Source: Mariprofundales bacterium
GTDB lineage: Bacteria; Pseudomonadota; Zetaproteobacteria; Mariprofundales; J009
Length of the DNA stretch: 39,628 bases
NCBI GenBank assembly: GCA_030950645.1
Contig: JAUZRF010000013.1
Location: 1-39,628, forward strand
Direction: 5' to 3'
Below, piece after piece: positions 29,903-39,526 of the stretch (within the stretch, counting starts at the first letter, position 1; each line of letters starts with the position of its first letter). A program made the translations under genes and the position numbers. Under the pieces are notes generated by a model. The model saw nothing but the letters and a program-made list of their open reading frames with translations. It did no database searches and had not been told where the DNA came from.

Positions 29903-29921
29903 AAACAAAAAAGGAGTTATC

Positions 29922-31067
29922 GTGAGTAAGAGGGATTATTATGATGTGCTTGGCCTCGATAAGAACGCCGATGCCAACGCCATCAAACGCGCCTATCGCA
30001 AATTAGCGATGAAGCATCATCCAGACAAAAACCCGGATGATCCCAAAGCCGCCGATATGTTTCGAGAGGTGACCGAGGCCTACGAAGTCCTTTCGGATAG
30101 CGACAAACGCACCCGGTATAATCAATATGGCCATGCTGGAGTCGATGAGCAGATGCAGGACATGTGGGGCAAGGGCGGCTTCCAGGATTCGCATGCCTTC
30201 CGCGACTTCGGCGACCTGTTCGGCGATGTATTCGGCGATGTATTCGGCTTCGGCGGCAGCCAAGGGAGCGGACGCGGCTCCGACCTGCGCTACAACCTGC
30301 AACTCACCTTAGAAGAGGCGGCCAACGGCCGCGAGGTTGAGCTTGATATTCCCAAGCATGTGCAGTGCGACACCTGCAACGGTCGCGGCGCACGCCCCGG
30401 CTCCAACCCCGTACCATGTAAAACCTGCGGTGGCCATGGCCAGGTGCAGATGAATCAGGGTTTCTTCGCCGTGCGCCGCACCTGTCCCAGCTGCCAAGGA
30501 TCGGGCAAACGGATTGAGTCGCCCTGCATCACCTGCGGTGGTAGCGGTCAGCGCAAGATCAACAAAAAACTCAAGGTAAAAATCCCTGCCGGGGTCTACG
30601 AAGGGGCTCAAGTTCGTGTCACCAGCGAGGGCGAAGGTGGCATGCATGGCGCGCCTGCTGGGGATCTTTACATCGTGGTCACCCTAAAAGCACACGAAAT
30701 ATTCACCCGCGAGGGGGCGGATCTGCACTGCACCATGCCAGTCACCTTCCCACAAGCGGCGATGGGATCTGAAGTGGAGGCACCCACACTTGCTGGCCGA
30801 GTGCGCATCAAAATTCCAGCAGGAACTGAAGGCGGGAAGGTGTTCCGTCTGCGTGGGCATGGCGTACCCGATGTGCGCAATCAGGGGGTGAAAGGCGATC
30901 TTTATGTCAAGGTACAGATTGCGATCCCCAAGAAGATGAGCCACCATCAACAGGAGCTATTGCGCCAGTTTGCGGAGTCCGCTGGTGATGAAATCTATCC
31001 GGAACGCTCCTCATTTTTGGGTAAGGTCAAGTCATTCTGGGATGATCTAGGAAGCGAGATTAAATGA
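29922..31067 (+). CDS. dnaJ: Molecular chaperone DnaJ
   Basis: J domain with HPD, G/F region, four CXXCXGXG zinc motifs. GTG start after aaggag. Confidence 0.97.
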   Translation: MSKRDYYDVLGLDKNADANAIKRAYRKLAMKHHPDKNPDDPKAADMFREVTEAYEVLSDSDKRTRYNQYGHAGVDEQMQDMWGKGGFQDSHAFRDFGDLFGDVFGDVFGFGGSQGSGRGSDLRYNLQLTLEEAANGREVELDIPKHVQCDTCNGRGARPGSNPVPCKTCGGHGQVQMNQGFFAVRRTCPSCQGSGKRIESPCITCGGSGQRKINKKLKVKIPAGVYEGAQVRVTSEGEGGMHGAPAGDLYIVVTLKAHEIFTREGADLHCTMPVTFPQAAMGSEVEAPTLAGRVRIKIPAGTEGGKVFRLRGHGVPDVRNQGVKGDLYVKVQIAIPKKMSHHQQELLRQFAESAGDEIYPERSSFLGKVKSFWDDLGSEIK

Positions 31068-31882
31068 GTCCGATTCAAATGGATCGAAGCCGAATCGCAA
31101 TCGTTGGCGCAGGGGGTCGTATGGGTCGCATGCTGATCCAAGCGGTCACCGCCTCCGAGCACTGCACCCTGGCTGCCGCTACCGAGCGCGAAGGTTCGCC
31201 CCATTTGGGTAACGATGCAGCCACACTGGTCGGGGTAGATGCGCTCGGCATTACGGTTCGCGAAGCATTATCCGCAACCGATGGTATTGATACCATCATC
31301 GATTTCACCACACCTCACGCCACCTTGCAACACGCCAAATTCGCCGCCGAACATGGTATTGCCATGGTGATTGGCACCACCGGCCTCGATGATGCTGGCA
31401 TCGCCCAACTGCACACCACCATGGCGGCGCAATCGGTAGTGATGGCGCCCAACTTCTCGGTTGGTATCAATCTAGCGCTGCAACTGGCTGAGCGCACTGC
31501 GGCTACGCTAGGCGAGGAGTACGATGCCGAGATCCTTGAGACCCACCACCGCCACAAAATGGATGCGCCTAGCGGCACCGCGCTGGCGCTAGGTCAAGCG
31601 GTGGCTGCTGGCCGCGGCATCGACTTCTCTCAGCGCGCCGTCTATGCCCGTCATGGCCTAACTGGGCCGCGCAATCGGGGAGATATCGGCTTTGCGGTGA
31701 TGCGAGCAGGAAGTGTGGTCGGCGATCATGCCACCTTTTTCATTAGCGATGAGGAGCAGATCGAGATTCGCCATGTCGCGCATGACCGCATGGTCTTCGC
31801 CAAAGGGGCGGTTCGTGCTGCCAATTGGCTGGCAACACAGCAACCGGGTTGGTACACCATGGCCAATGTATTAGGGTTTTAA
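31064..31882 (+). CDS. dapB: 4-hydroxy-tetrahydrodipicolinate reductase
   Basis: IAIVGAGGRMGRML...GTTGLDD...APNFSVGINL...ETHHRHKMDAPSGTAL. Confidence 0.96.
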   Translation: MSPIQMDRSRIAIVGAGGRMGRMLIQAVTASEHCTLAAATEREGSPHLGNDAATLVGVDALGITVREALSATDGIDTIIDFTTPHATLQHAKFAAEHGIAMVIGTTGLDDAGIAQLHTTMAAQSVVMAPNFSVGINLALQLAERTAATLGEEYDAEILETHHRHKMDAPSGTALALGQAVAAGRGIDFSQRAVYARHGLTGPRNRGDIGFAVMRAGSVVGDHATFFISDEEQIEIRHVAHDRMVFAKGAVRAANWLATQQPGWYTMANVLGF

Positions 31883-31975
31883 TGTGAATGTTGAAACAGC
31901 CCAAATAAAGCAAAAAAAGAGGCCTCGGTGCGTCTCGCAGCTCTGCGGTAAATGGTTTCTGTTGGGATACCTCCA

Positions 31976-33007
31976 GTGATCGGTGTCGCAGTATTTGGTG
32001 CTAGCGGCTATGCCGGTGCCGAGCTGATTCGACTCATTGCCGGCCACCCCGAGATGGAGCTACGCCATGTCAGCGCCGGGCGCATGGCAGGCAAGCGATT
32101 GGGCGAGGTGCTGCCATCCATCGGTGACTACTGCGCGGAACTTATCCTGGCCGATGGCACTGCGCCACTCGCCGATGGAGTAGACCTCGCCTTCACCGCC
32201 CTGCCTCACGGTGCAGCCGCAGCCACCGTGGCACGGCTGTTGGCGCAAGGGTGTCGCGTGGTCGATCTGAGTGCCGATTTCCGCCACCCCAACCTCAACA
32301 ACTACCGCGATGCCTACGGAACAGATCACCCCCAGCCCGCACTAACTACGCAGGCCGTCTATGGACTCAGCGAATGGCAACGCGAGGCGATTGGATCCAC
32401 CAACTTGGTCGCCAATCCAGGCTGTTACCCTACCTCGGTACTGCTGCCACTGCTGCCACTGCTACAGACCGACCTGCTCAATTGCGATCGCATCATTGTA
32501 GATGCCAAGTCAGGCACCTCGGGCGCGGGTCGTTCGCCCAAGCAAACGACGCTATTTTGCGAGATCAACGAATCGATCGCTGCCTACGGCCTGCCCCGCC
32601 ATCGCCATCAATGGGAGATGGAGGAGTGGGCCGAAAACCTAGGCTGTAACCGGCCAATTTCGATCCCCTTCACCCCGCATATTATCCCAATGACCCGTGG
32701 TATGCTCGCCACCATCTATCTCCATGGGAACGATCCATCCAGCTGGCATGCGATCTTAGATCAACGCTATGCCGACGAGCCCTTCGTGCGCGTACTCCCT
32801 GCGGGACAACTTCCCGCCACCGGTGGCGTCGCAGGTAGCAACCGCTGCGACATTGGCATCGTCGTGCGCGATGATCACAATGCAGTCCTTGTCTCCTGCA
32901 TCGATAACTTGCTCAAGGGAGCTGCCGGTCAAGCGCTGCAAAATGCCAACCTGATGTTCGCTCTCGATGAGCAATCCGGCCTCAGTCCACTCGGGGTGTG
33001 GCCGTAA
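31976..33007 (+). CDS. argC: N-acetyl-gamma-glutamyl-phosphate reductase
   Basis: VAVFGASGYAGAELIRLIAGHPE...NPGCYPTSVLLPLLPLL...SGTSGAGR. Start ambiguous (31952 in ORF track). Confidence 0.95.
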   Translation: MIGVAVFGASGYAGAELIRLIAGHPEMELRHVSAGRMAGKRLGEVLPSIGDYCAELILADGTAPLADGVDLAFTALPHGAAAATVARLLAQGCRVVDLSADFRHPNLNNYRDAYGTDHPQPALTTQAVYGLSEWQREAIGSTNLVANPGCYPTSVLLPLLPLLQTDLLNCDRIIVDAKSGTSGAGRSPKQTTLFCEINESIAAYGLPRHRHQWEMEEWAENLGCNRPISIPFTPHIIPMTRGMLATIYLHGNDPSSWHAILDQRYADEPFVRVLPAGQLPATGGVAGSNRCDIGIVVRDDHNAVLVSCIDNLLKGAAGQALQNANLMFALDEQSGLSPLGVWP

Positions 33008-33738
33008 GAACTCGCGCGCTGGCGATGAAAGCGTTTGGCCACTGGCTCCTCAACCCGTGGCAACTCACCCTTGGCGCAGACAATCACCCCCCATACAAGT
33101 GGTGGCGCATGCGCCCCATTACCCTATTCTCCATTCTGGCAATGTTTGCGCTCGCGATACAACCCACACCACCGAGCCAACATCCAACCACTCCGCCGCC
33201 ACCGCCACCGATTCCACTGCCAGCACCACCGTCACATCAACTCCTTCAGATGGAAACAGATGCGGCGTTAGCACAGGCGCGTGCCGACGCGCTGAAAAAC
33301 ACCTTAACCTTAAAAAGCGATCAGCTTAACCATGCGAGGCGTCGCCTCTCTGCGCTCGAGTCTATTCTCAAAGCACGCAAACATTATGGCATCCATCTCA
33401 TTGATAGCCAAATGAGCAAAAACTCCCACGGCCAATGGCAAATTGATCTCACCTTAGTACGGGGAGGAAACCATCGTGCACCGCTGCACCTCTTGCTTCA
33501 GGTCTTCGCCAACGGACACCTGGACCAACCACTTGCGATCAAAGTCCCGCCTAACGGCAAAATGAAGTCCACCCTGGCGATTGATGTCATGACCCACGCC
33601 TTTATCCATATCGTGATGGCTTGGCCCACCAAATTGCAGGTGCATGGCGTGCTGATATTGGCCAATGATACGGATGGCGGCACGCTGGCCTCGAATACGG
33701 TAAGCCCGATACTTTCCCTACAAGAATCATCCCCATGA
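32998..33738 (+). CDS. Single-TM protein with Pro-rich linker and coiled coil, function unknown (possibly DUF6776-like)
   Basis: TM ITLFSILAMFALAIQ, PPPPPPIPLPAPP, coiled coil, beta-rich C-terminus; ATGA overlap with next gene supports coding. Confidence 0.65.
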   Translation: MAVRTRALAMKAFGHWLLNPWQLTLGADNHPPYKWWRMRPITLFSILAMFALAIQPTPPSQHPTTPPPPPPIPLPAPPSHQLLQMETDAALAQARADALKNTLTLKSDQLNHARRRLSALESILKARKHYGIHLIDSQMSKNSHGQWQIDLTLVRGGNHRAPLHLLLQVFANGHLDQPLAIKVPPNGKMKSTLAIDVMTHAFIHIVMAWPTKLQVHGVLILANDTDGGTLASNTVSPILSLQESSP

Positions 33739-34286
33739 TTGCCCGTTGGAACCATCACTCCCCTGAGCTTGATCACCCCGCATTTCTGGCCCCTTCCGCC
33801 GATATTATCGGACGGGTACGCATTGGCCGGGACAGCTCGATCTGGTATCAGGCCGTGCTACGAGGCGATGTTGAGGAGATCATCATCGGTAGCCGCAGCA
33901 ATATTCAGGATCACTGCACCCTGCACACCAGCGATGTCACCCCCTGCATCATTGGCGATGGCGTGACCATCGGCCACCGCGTCATCCTGCACGGCTGCAC
34001 CATCGGTGATGGCTGCCTAATCGGCATGGGGGCGGTGATGATGGATCGCGCTGTGGTTGAACCCGGCTGTATCGTGGCCGCTGCTGCCCTAGTTACCGAA
34101 GGCAAGGTGCTAAAAAGCGGATTCCTTTATGCTGGAGCGCCAGCGCGGGAGCGCCGCGAACTGACCGCTGAAGAGCGTGCCTTTCTCCCCCGCTCTGCCG
34201 AACACTATGTGCAGGTGGCACTGCAACATCGGAACAGTTTACAGGTAATAAAACATAACTACTCAGCTCACTCCCGGTTTTCCTGA
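33735..34286 (+). CDS. Gamma carbonic anhydrase family protein (C-terminus altered by MITE)
   Basis: Left-handed beta-helix hexapeptides SADIIGRVRIGRDSSIWYQAVLRGDVEEIIIGSRSNIQDHCTLHTSDVTPCIIGDGVTIGHRVILHGCTIGD. Last residues HNYSAHSRFS are MITE-encoded. Confidence 0.92.
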   Translation: MIARWNHHSPELDHPAFLAPSADIIGRVRIGRDSSIWYQAVLRGDVEEIIIGSRSNIQDHCTLHTSDVTPCIIGDGVTIGHRVILHGCTIGDGCLIGMGAVMMDRAVVEPGCIVAAAALVTEGKVLKSGFLYAGAPARERRELTAEERAFLPRSAEHYVQVALQHRNSLQVIKHNYSAHSRFS

Positions 34287-34407
34287 TAGCGGCGTTGAAA
34301 AATGCTCATTTACAGTAGTAAACTCCGCTTTTTCGCCTTGCGATCAGAAAAACCGAAAGCAATCTGAGCAGTTACAGTCATTTTTTGGTAGGGTGCTGAG
34401 TAGTTAC
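34255..34407 (+). repeat. MITE, extended form (copy 13; core 34255-34375) with perfect 8-bp target duplication
   Basis: ataactactcagctcactcccgg...ctgagcagttacagtcattttttggtagggtgctgagtagttac; aataaaac at 34247-34254 and 34408-34415. Confidence 0.96.
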
Positions 34408-34416
34408 AATAAAACC

Positions 34417-35373
34417 ATGAATATCACCCCCTTTGCTGCCATCGACATTGGCTCCAATACTATCCGAATGATTATCGCCCACCGCGCTTCCGGAACCCCA
34501 CCGTGGCAAATTCTGCACTACCACCACCACATCGCCCGACTTGGCGATGGGGTGCGCAAGTCTGGTCGGCTTGGTGAGGCAGGAGCGGCGCGCGCCTTGT
34601 CTGCCTTACACGACTTGCTGGCGCGTTGCCAACGCTTTGGTGTGGCCACGGATCATATTTATGCTACCGCCACCGCTGCGGTACGGCAGGCAGAAAACGG
34701 CCAAGATTTCTGCCGTATGGTGGAGCGGGAATGCAAGATTCTGGTACGAATTCTGAGTGGGGATGAAGAGGCCGCACTCTCCCTACGAGGTGCTGCCACC
34801 GTGCTGGAGTCCGAGGTGCGCCAATCGATGCTGCTCTTTGATATTGGTGGCGGCAGTACCGAGTTCATCACGGTACGCGATGGTGCCATCACCCACGCCA
34901 TTAGCCGCCCCCTGGGGGTGATTCGACTGGTCGAAGAGGGGTTACAGAGCAATCCCCCCACCACGGAGGACTGGCAGTGCATGCGCAACTTGGCCGATGC
35001 CGAGTTGGATGCTGTCGATGCCTCCTGGGCCGCATCGCCATCTTCTCAGCAGGCAACCAAACATCTGGTCGGGACGGCGGGCACGGTGACCACCTTAGCT
35101 GCGGTAGCCATGGATCTCCACCCCTACGATGCGGCGGCAATCAACCGCTTTGTGCTCAAGCGCGCCCATTTCGACCAACTCAAAAACACCCTCTGCGCCA
35201 TGGATCTTGCTAGCCGCCAAGCGATTCCCGCCATTGAACAGGGGCGGGCAGATCTCATCATCGCAGGCTTAGTGATTATTGAGGCCATCTTTGATCGTTG
35301 GGGGCATACCGCACTACGAACCGTCGATTCTGGCCTAATGGAGGGGGTTCTCTCCGAGGCGCTAACCGGATAA
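34417..35373 (+). CDS. Ppx/GppA family phosphatase (exopolyphosphatase)
   Basis: FAAIDIGSNTIRMIIAHR...YATATAAVRQAENG...LLFDIGGGSTEFI...LVGTAGTVTTLAAV. ORF-track GTG at 34393 is in the MITE end; ATG 34417 is native. Confidence 0.92.
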   Translation: MNITPFAAIDIGSNTIRMIIAHRASGTPPWQILHYHHHIARLGDGVRKSGRLGEAGAARALSALHDLLARCQRFGVATDHIYATATAAVRQAENGQDFCRMVERECKILVRILSGDEEAALSLRGAATVLESEVRQSMLLFDIGGGSTEFITVRDGAITHAISRPLGVIRLVEEGLQSNPPTTEDWQCMRNLADAELDAVDASWAASPSSQQATKHLVGTAGTVTTLAAVAMDLHPYDAAAINRFVLKRAHFDQLKNTLCAMDLASRQAIPAIEQGRADLIIAGLVIIEAIFDRWGHTALRTVDSGLMEGVLSEALTG

Positions 35374-36234
35374 TAGCTGATCCAACACCGCCGCATCCCA
35401 TCGCGGCGGTGCTGGAGCTTGCAACAGCACCGCCGCCAACTGCTGCGCAGCTACCCCTTGTGCCCGTAGGCTGCGCAAGGTGGTGGAGTGATTCCGCTTC
35501 GCTAGCCGCTGGCCATCCCCATCACGCAGCAACGGATGGTGCCAATAGCGCGGGGCAGATAACCCAAGCAACTGCTGCAACACCCGCTGCACCGGCACCG
35601 ATGGCGCCAAATCCTCGCCGCGAATCACCACATCAATCCCCTGTGCTGCATCATCAACCACGACCGCCAGATGGTATGCCACCCCAATATCCTTGCGTGC
35701 CAGCACAATGTCATCCTGTGCGTCCACCTCAGCAGTAGCGTCAACACCATCAACAGAGCACCACCACACCTGGTGCCCAATTTGCTCTGCAGCTAACCGC
35801 ATATTCAGCCGCCAAGCAAAGGGCTCCGTGGCCATGCGGTGCTGCTGTTCCGCCTTGGCAAGCTGACGACAAATCCCAGGATATTGCACCACCACACCGT
35901 GCGGAGCACTGGCTGCAGCCAACGATTTCCGGCTACAAAAACAGGGGTAAAGCACGCCTTGCATCTGAAGCTGATCCAGTGCAGCGCGATAATACGCAAT
36001 CCGTTCACTTTGACGCATCACCTCCGGCTGCCAATGCAGACCCAACCAGCCCAGATCCTCGATCAGCGCAGCATCAAACTGGGGGCGACAGCGCGAGTAA
36101 TCAATATCCTCAATCCGCAACACCAGCACACCACCCCACTGCTGGCACCACTGCTGACATAGCAAAGCGGAGTAACCATTCCCCACATGCAAATAGCCGG
36201 TCGGACTCGGCGCAAATCGACTACGATACGCCAT
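35362..36234 (-). CDS. gluQ: Glutamyl-Q tRNA(Asp) synthetase
   Basis: RFAPSPTGYLHVGNGYSALL...LRIEDIDYSR...RGEDLAPSVPVQRVLQQLLG; overlaps ppx 3' end convergently by 12 bp. Confidence 0.93.
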   Translation of the reverse strand: MAYRSRFAPSPTGYLHVGNGYSALLCQQWCQQWGGVLVLRIEDIDYSRCRPQFDAALIEDLGWLGLHWQPEVMRQSERIAYYRAALDQLQMQGVLYPCFCSRKSLAAASAPHGVVVQYPGICRQLAKAEQQHRMATEPFAWRLNMRLAAEQIGHQVWWCSVDGVDATAEVDAQDDIVLARKDIGVAYHLAVVVDDAAQGIDVVIRGEDLAPSVPVQRVLQQLLGLSAPRYWHHPLLRDGDGQRLAKRNHSTTLRSLRAQGVAAQQLAAVLLQAPAPPRWDAAVLDQLLSG

Positions 36235-36266
36235 CGGCCTCTAGCACCAGCGAAAAACAGATGTCT

Positions 36267-38894
36267 CTAAGCCAAAACTTGTTGGGGCAGGCTTTTGTTG
36301 ACAATTTCTTGAATATCGGCGGAGAGTCCTTGGTGGTTGGCAATGCGTTGCAACTGCGCACGCATTTGTGTGCTGCATCGGTGCTCTAGGCGTTGCCAGT
36401 TGATTAGCGGCCGCACCATGCGGGCAGCTAGTTGCGGGTTGCGGGTGTCGAGTTGGAGTATCTGCTCGGTAAGAAAGGCGTAGCCACTGCCATCAGTGGC
36501 ATGGAAGAGGGATGGGTTGCGCATCGTGAAGGTGCCGATCAGGGCACGCATCTTATTGGGGTTGCGCGGATCAAAGGCGGAATGCGTCATTAGGCGCTGC
36601 ACCTGTGCCAGCGTGTCCAGTAGGGTGGATGCAGCCTGCACGGCAAACCATTTATCCATCACGCTGGGCTCATGGCGCCACTGTTTCTCAAAGGCGGCCA
36701 ACGCCTGTGTGCGTTGCGGGCAGTCGCAATGGGACAATGCGGCCAGTGCGGCATACTGATCGGTCATGTTATCCGCCTGCGTGAACTGGGCGTATGCCCG
36801 CGCGTAGGCTTCCTCACCTGGTTGGCTGGTGAGGTAGGCTAGGCAGATGTTTTTCAGTCGGCGCGCCTGCATGGCTTGGTCGCGATCGGTGTCGCATGGT
36901 GTGGAGAGCGTTTGGTAATTCTGCTTCAGCGCGCCGTGCAGTGCGCTAGCAAGAGAGCGGCGCATCTGCTCGCGTATCTGATGGATGCGTGCCGGATCAG
37001 CGGGGACGCAGCCCTCGGCAATATCCGCCTCGGAAGGGAGCAGCAGCGCCTCGGCCTTGAGTGCATGATCAAGTGCCGAATCGGTAAGCAGATGGCCGAA
37101 GGCCGCAATCACGATGGGATCCGGCTCGCCACCATGGGCGAGTAGATCCTGCATGGTGCGCATCGCCAGCCGTTGCGCTGCCGCCCAGCGATTAAATGGA
37201 TCCTCATCGTACTGCATCAAGTGCGTGTCATCGCTCGCGGTGTAGGGATAATCAAGTTCCACCGGCGCAGAAAAATTGCGGAGCAGCGATGGTAGCGGTT
37301 GTTGCGGAATATTCACAAAGGTAAATGACACCGTTTTTTCATTGATCAGCAGCGTGCGGCTACTACCCTGTGGGGTAGTTTCATCAAGCAGTTGCAATGG
37401 CACTGGCGCGCCATCGGGCAACAACAGTCCAAGGGTGAGCGGGATAAAGAATGGGGGTTTCCGTGCCGATTCGGGTGTCGCCGGGCAGTGCTGGCTTATA
37501 TCCAGACGGCAGGTGGCGGCATCGGCATCGTAGGTCATGCGCACCGTGAGCGTTGGCGTGCCTGCCTGGTCATACCAGTGCTGCATGGGGGATAAATTGA
37601 TCCCGTTGGCATCAGCCATGGCGGCGAGAAAATCCTCAGTGGTCACCGCCTGCCCGTCATGGCGCTGAAAATAGCAATCAACCCCGCGCCGGAAGCCATC
37701 GACACCGAGTAATGTCTGGTACATCCGTACCACCTCGGCACCCTTTTCATACACCGTTACCGTATAGAAGTTATTGATTTCCATGTAGGATGCTGGGCGA
37801 ATCGGGTGCGCCATGGGGCTAGCATCCTCCGCAAACTGATGGGTGCGCAGCATGCGGACATCCGCAATCCGTTTCACCGCTCGGGAGTGCAAGTCGGCGG
37901 TAAACTCCTGATCGCGGAATACGGTCAGCCCCTCCTTGAGGCTAAGCTGAAACCAGTCGCGGCAGGTAACGCGGTTTCCCGTCCAGTTGTGGAAATATTC
38001 ATGGCCAATCACCGCCTCAATGGCAAGATAATCGTCATCGGTGGCGGTCTCTGGGCTGGCGAACACCAGGCGGGAGTTGAAGATGTTGAGCCCCTTGTTC
38101 TCCATCGCGCCCATATTGAAGTCGTCGACCGCGACGATCATGAATAGGTCGAGATCGTAGCACAGCCCGAAGCGCGCCTCATCCCAGCACATGGCGCGCT
38201 TGAGCGAGGCCATGGCATGGCCGCACTGGTGAATGTGGTGTGCCTCGGTGTAGATGCGCAGTGTGATCTCCCGACCATCGGTGGTGTGGTGATGGTCTTC
38301 GACGCATTGCAAATTCCCCGCTACCAGCGCAAAGAGGTAGCTCGGCTTGGCGAAGGGGTCGTGCCACTCCGCCCAGTGGCGGCCATCGCTGAGCTCGCCT
38401 TGCGCTACCGGATTGCCATTGGAGAGCAGTACTGGATTCTCCATTTTATCTGCCGTGATACGCACCGTGAAGGGCGCCATCACATCGGGACGGTCGGGAT
38501 AATAGGTGATTTTGCGAAACCCCTGTGCCTCACACTGGGTGCAGTAGTTGCCACCTGAGCGATAGAGCCCTTCCAGCGCGGTGTTGGCCTCAGGGTTGAT
38601 GCGGGTGGTGATCTCGAGCGTAAAGTGATCCGGCACGCCATCAATCTGGAGACTTGCTTCATCGAGCATGTAACGGTTTGTCGGCAGCAGTTGGCCATCC
38701 AACTGAACCGATAGTAGCTCCATGGCATGGCCATCAAGCTTGAATACCCCACCTTTATCGCTATCGGGGTTGCGTCGATATTGCACCCGCGACACCACCG
38801 TAGTGGCCGTAGGATTTAGCTCTACGCCAAGATGGATCGTATCAACCAGAAAATACGGTGGTTGGTAATGTTTAAGGTAGGTGGTGGATGGCAA
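36267..38894 (-). CDS. pepN: Aminopeptidase N
   Basis: GAMENKGLNIFN, HEYFHNWTGNRVTCRDWFQLSLKEGLTVFRDQEF; 875 aa. Confidence 0.96.
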   Translation of the reverse strand: MPSTTYLKHYQPPYFLVDTIHLGVELNPTATTVVSRVQYRRNPDSDKGGVFKLDGHAMELLSVQLDGQLLPTNRYMLDEASLQIDGVPDHFTLEITTRINPEANTALEGLYRSGGNYCTQCEAQGFRKITYYPDRPDVMAPFTVRITADKMENPVLLSNGNPVAQGELSDGRHWAEWHDPFAKPSYLFALVAGNLQCVEDHHHTTDGREITLRIYTEAHHIHQCGHAMASLKRAMCWDEARFGLCYDLDLFMIVAVDDFNMGAMENKGLNIFNSRLVFASPETATDDDYLAIEAVIGHEYFHNWTGNRVTCRDWFQLSLKEGLTVFRDQEFTADLHSRAVKRIADVRMLRTHQFAEDASPMAHPIRPASYMEINNFYTVTVYEKGAEVVRMYQTLLGVDGFRRGVDCYFQRHDGQAVTTEDFLAAMADANGINLSPMQHWYDQAGTPTLTVRMTYDADAATCRLDISQHCPATPESARKPPFFIPLTLGLLLPDGAPVPLQLLDETTPQGSSRTLLINEKTVSFTFVNIPQQPLPSLLRNFSAPVELDYPYTASDDTHLMQYDEDPFNRWAAAQRLAMRTMQDLLAHGGEPDPIVIAAFGHLLTDSALDHALKAEALLLPSEADIAEGCVPADPARIHQIREQMRRSLASALHGALKQNYQTLSTPCDTDRDQAMQARRLKNICLAYLTSQPGEEAYARAYAQFTQADNMTDQYAALAALSHCDCPQRTQALAAFEKQWRHEPSVMDKWFAVQAASTLLDTLAQVQRLMTHSAFDPRNPNKMRALIGTFTMRNPSLFHATDGSGYAFLTEQILQLDTRNPQLAARMVRPLINWQRLEHRCSTQMRAQLQRIANHQGLSADIQEIVNKSLPQQVLA

Positions 38895-38961
38895 TGGAGT
38901 CCCCCTCTCTTTGGGTGAAAACGAATAACGAATAGATCGCGCGCAGCCGCGATCTTATCCT

Positions 38962-38987
38962 GTGGTTGCACGAGCCCGTGCAACCAC
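38962..38987. terminator. Perfect 11-bp-stem hairpin upstream of pepN
   Basis: gtggttgcacg-agcc-cgtgcaaccac followed by tatttt. Confidence 0.45.
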
Positions 38988-39002
38988 TATTTTGCGGTTA
39001 CG

Positions 39003-39275
39003 CTATCCGTATAGGAAATTTATAGAAGCCACTCCATCCATTTGAGAAGTGGCCTGACGGATGCGTTCGGCGGAGCCCACAAAAGTAGGAAACAGCAATC
39101 GGGGGTTGCGATGCGTTGCCCAGAACAATCGCAGTGCCTAGCAGATCACATCGGGTAGCGGCACAAAACGATCCTTGTGGCCTTTACCCCGGCGAATATG
39201 AACACGGTGTCGTTCACCATCAATATCGCCGACTTCCAGAGCCAGCGTTTCACTCAAACGCAGTCGTAACGCTCA
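39003..39275 (-). pseudogene. Tyrosine recombinase (phage integrase family) remnant
   Basis: Minus frame ...RLRLSETLALEVGDIDGERHRVHIRRGKGHKDRFVPLPDVIC*ALRLFWATHRNPRLLFPTFVGSAERIRQATSQMDGVASINF; RLSE...GKGHKDRFVPLP is diagnostic; internal stop. Confidence 0.75.
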
Positions 39276-39526
39276 GTCAGACGGCGTACGGCGCGCGAGC
39301 ATATTCGATTCGTAATGGTCTTGCCATGCCGCCAAGATACACAATAAAATCCGCGAAACAAGCCCTGACCCCTACTACTTTAAAAAGAGCTCGTCTTGGT
39401 AATAGAAAAATATCCGTAAAGCATTCAAGCTATGCCGCTTGCAACAAGTGATTAGATTAGAGCGGCTTTGCTCGTTATCATGCCAAGCTGGTGACTATTT
39501 AAAACATATTTTAACAGGACAACATA

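Noticed and set aside
29744-29910. Target duplication for MITE copy 12
   Set aside because: Flanks cctgtttt and aaacaaaa do not match; the left terminus is decayed.
35362-35425. Hairpin caccgccgc...gcggcggtg as bidirectional terminator between ppx and gluQ
   Set aside because: It lies within the gluQ coding end, and the stem can be explained by Ala/Pro-rich codons; no T-tract.
38962-38987. Hairpin as an integron attC or recombinase core site
   Set aside because: Perfect 11-bp stem without R/L box structure or cassette array; a terminator is simpler.
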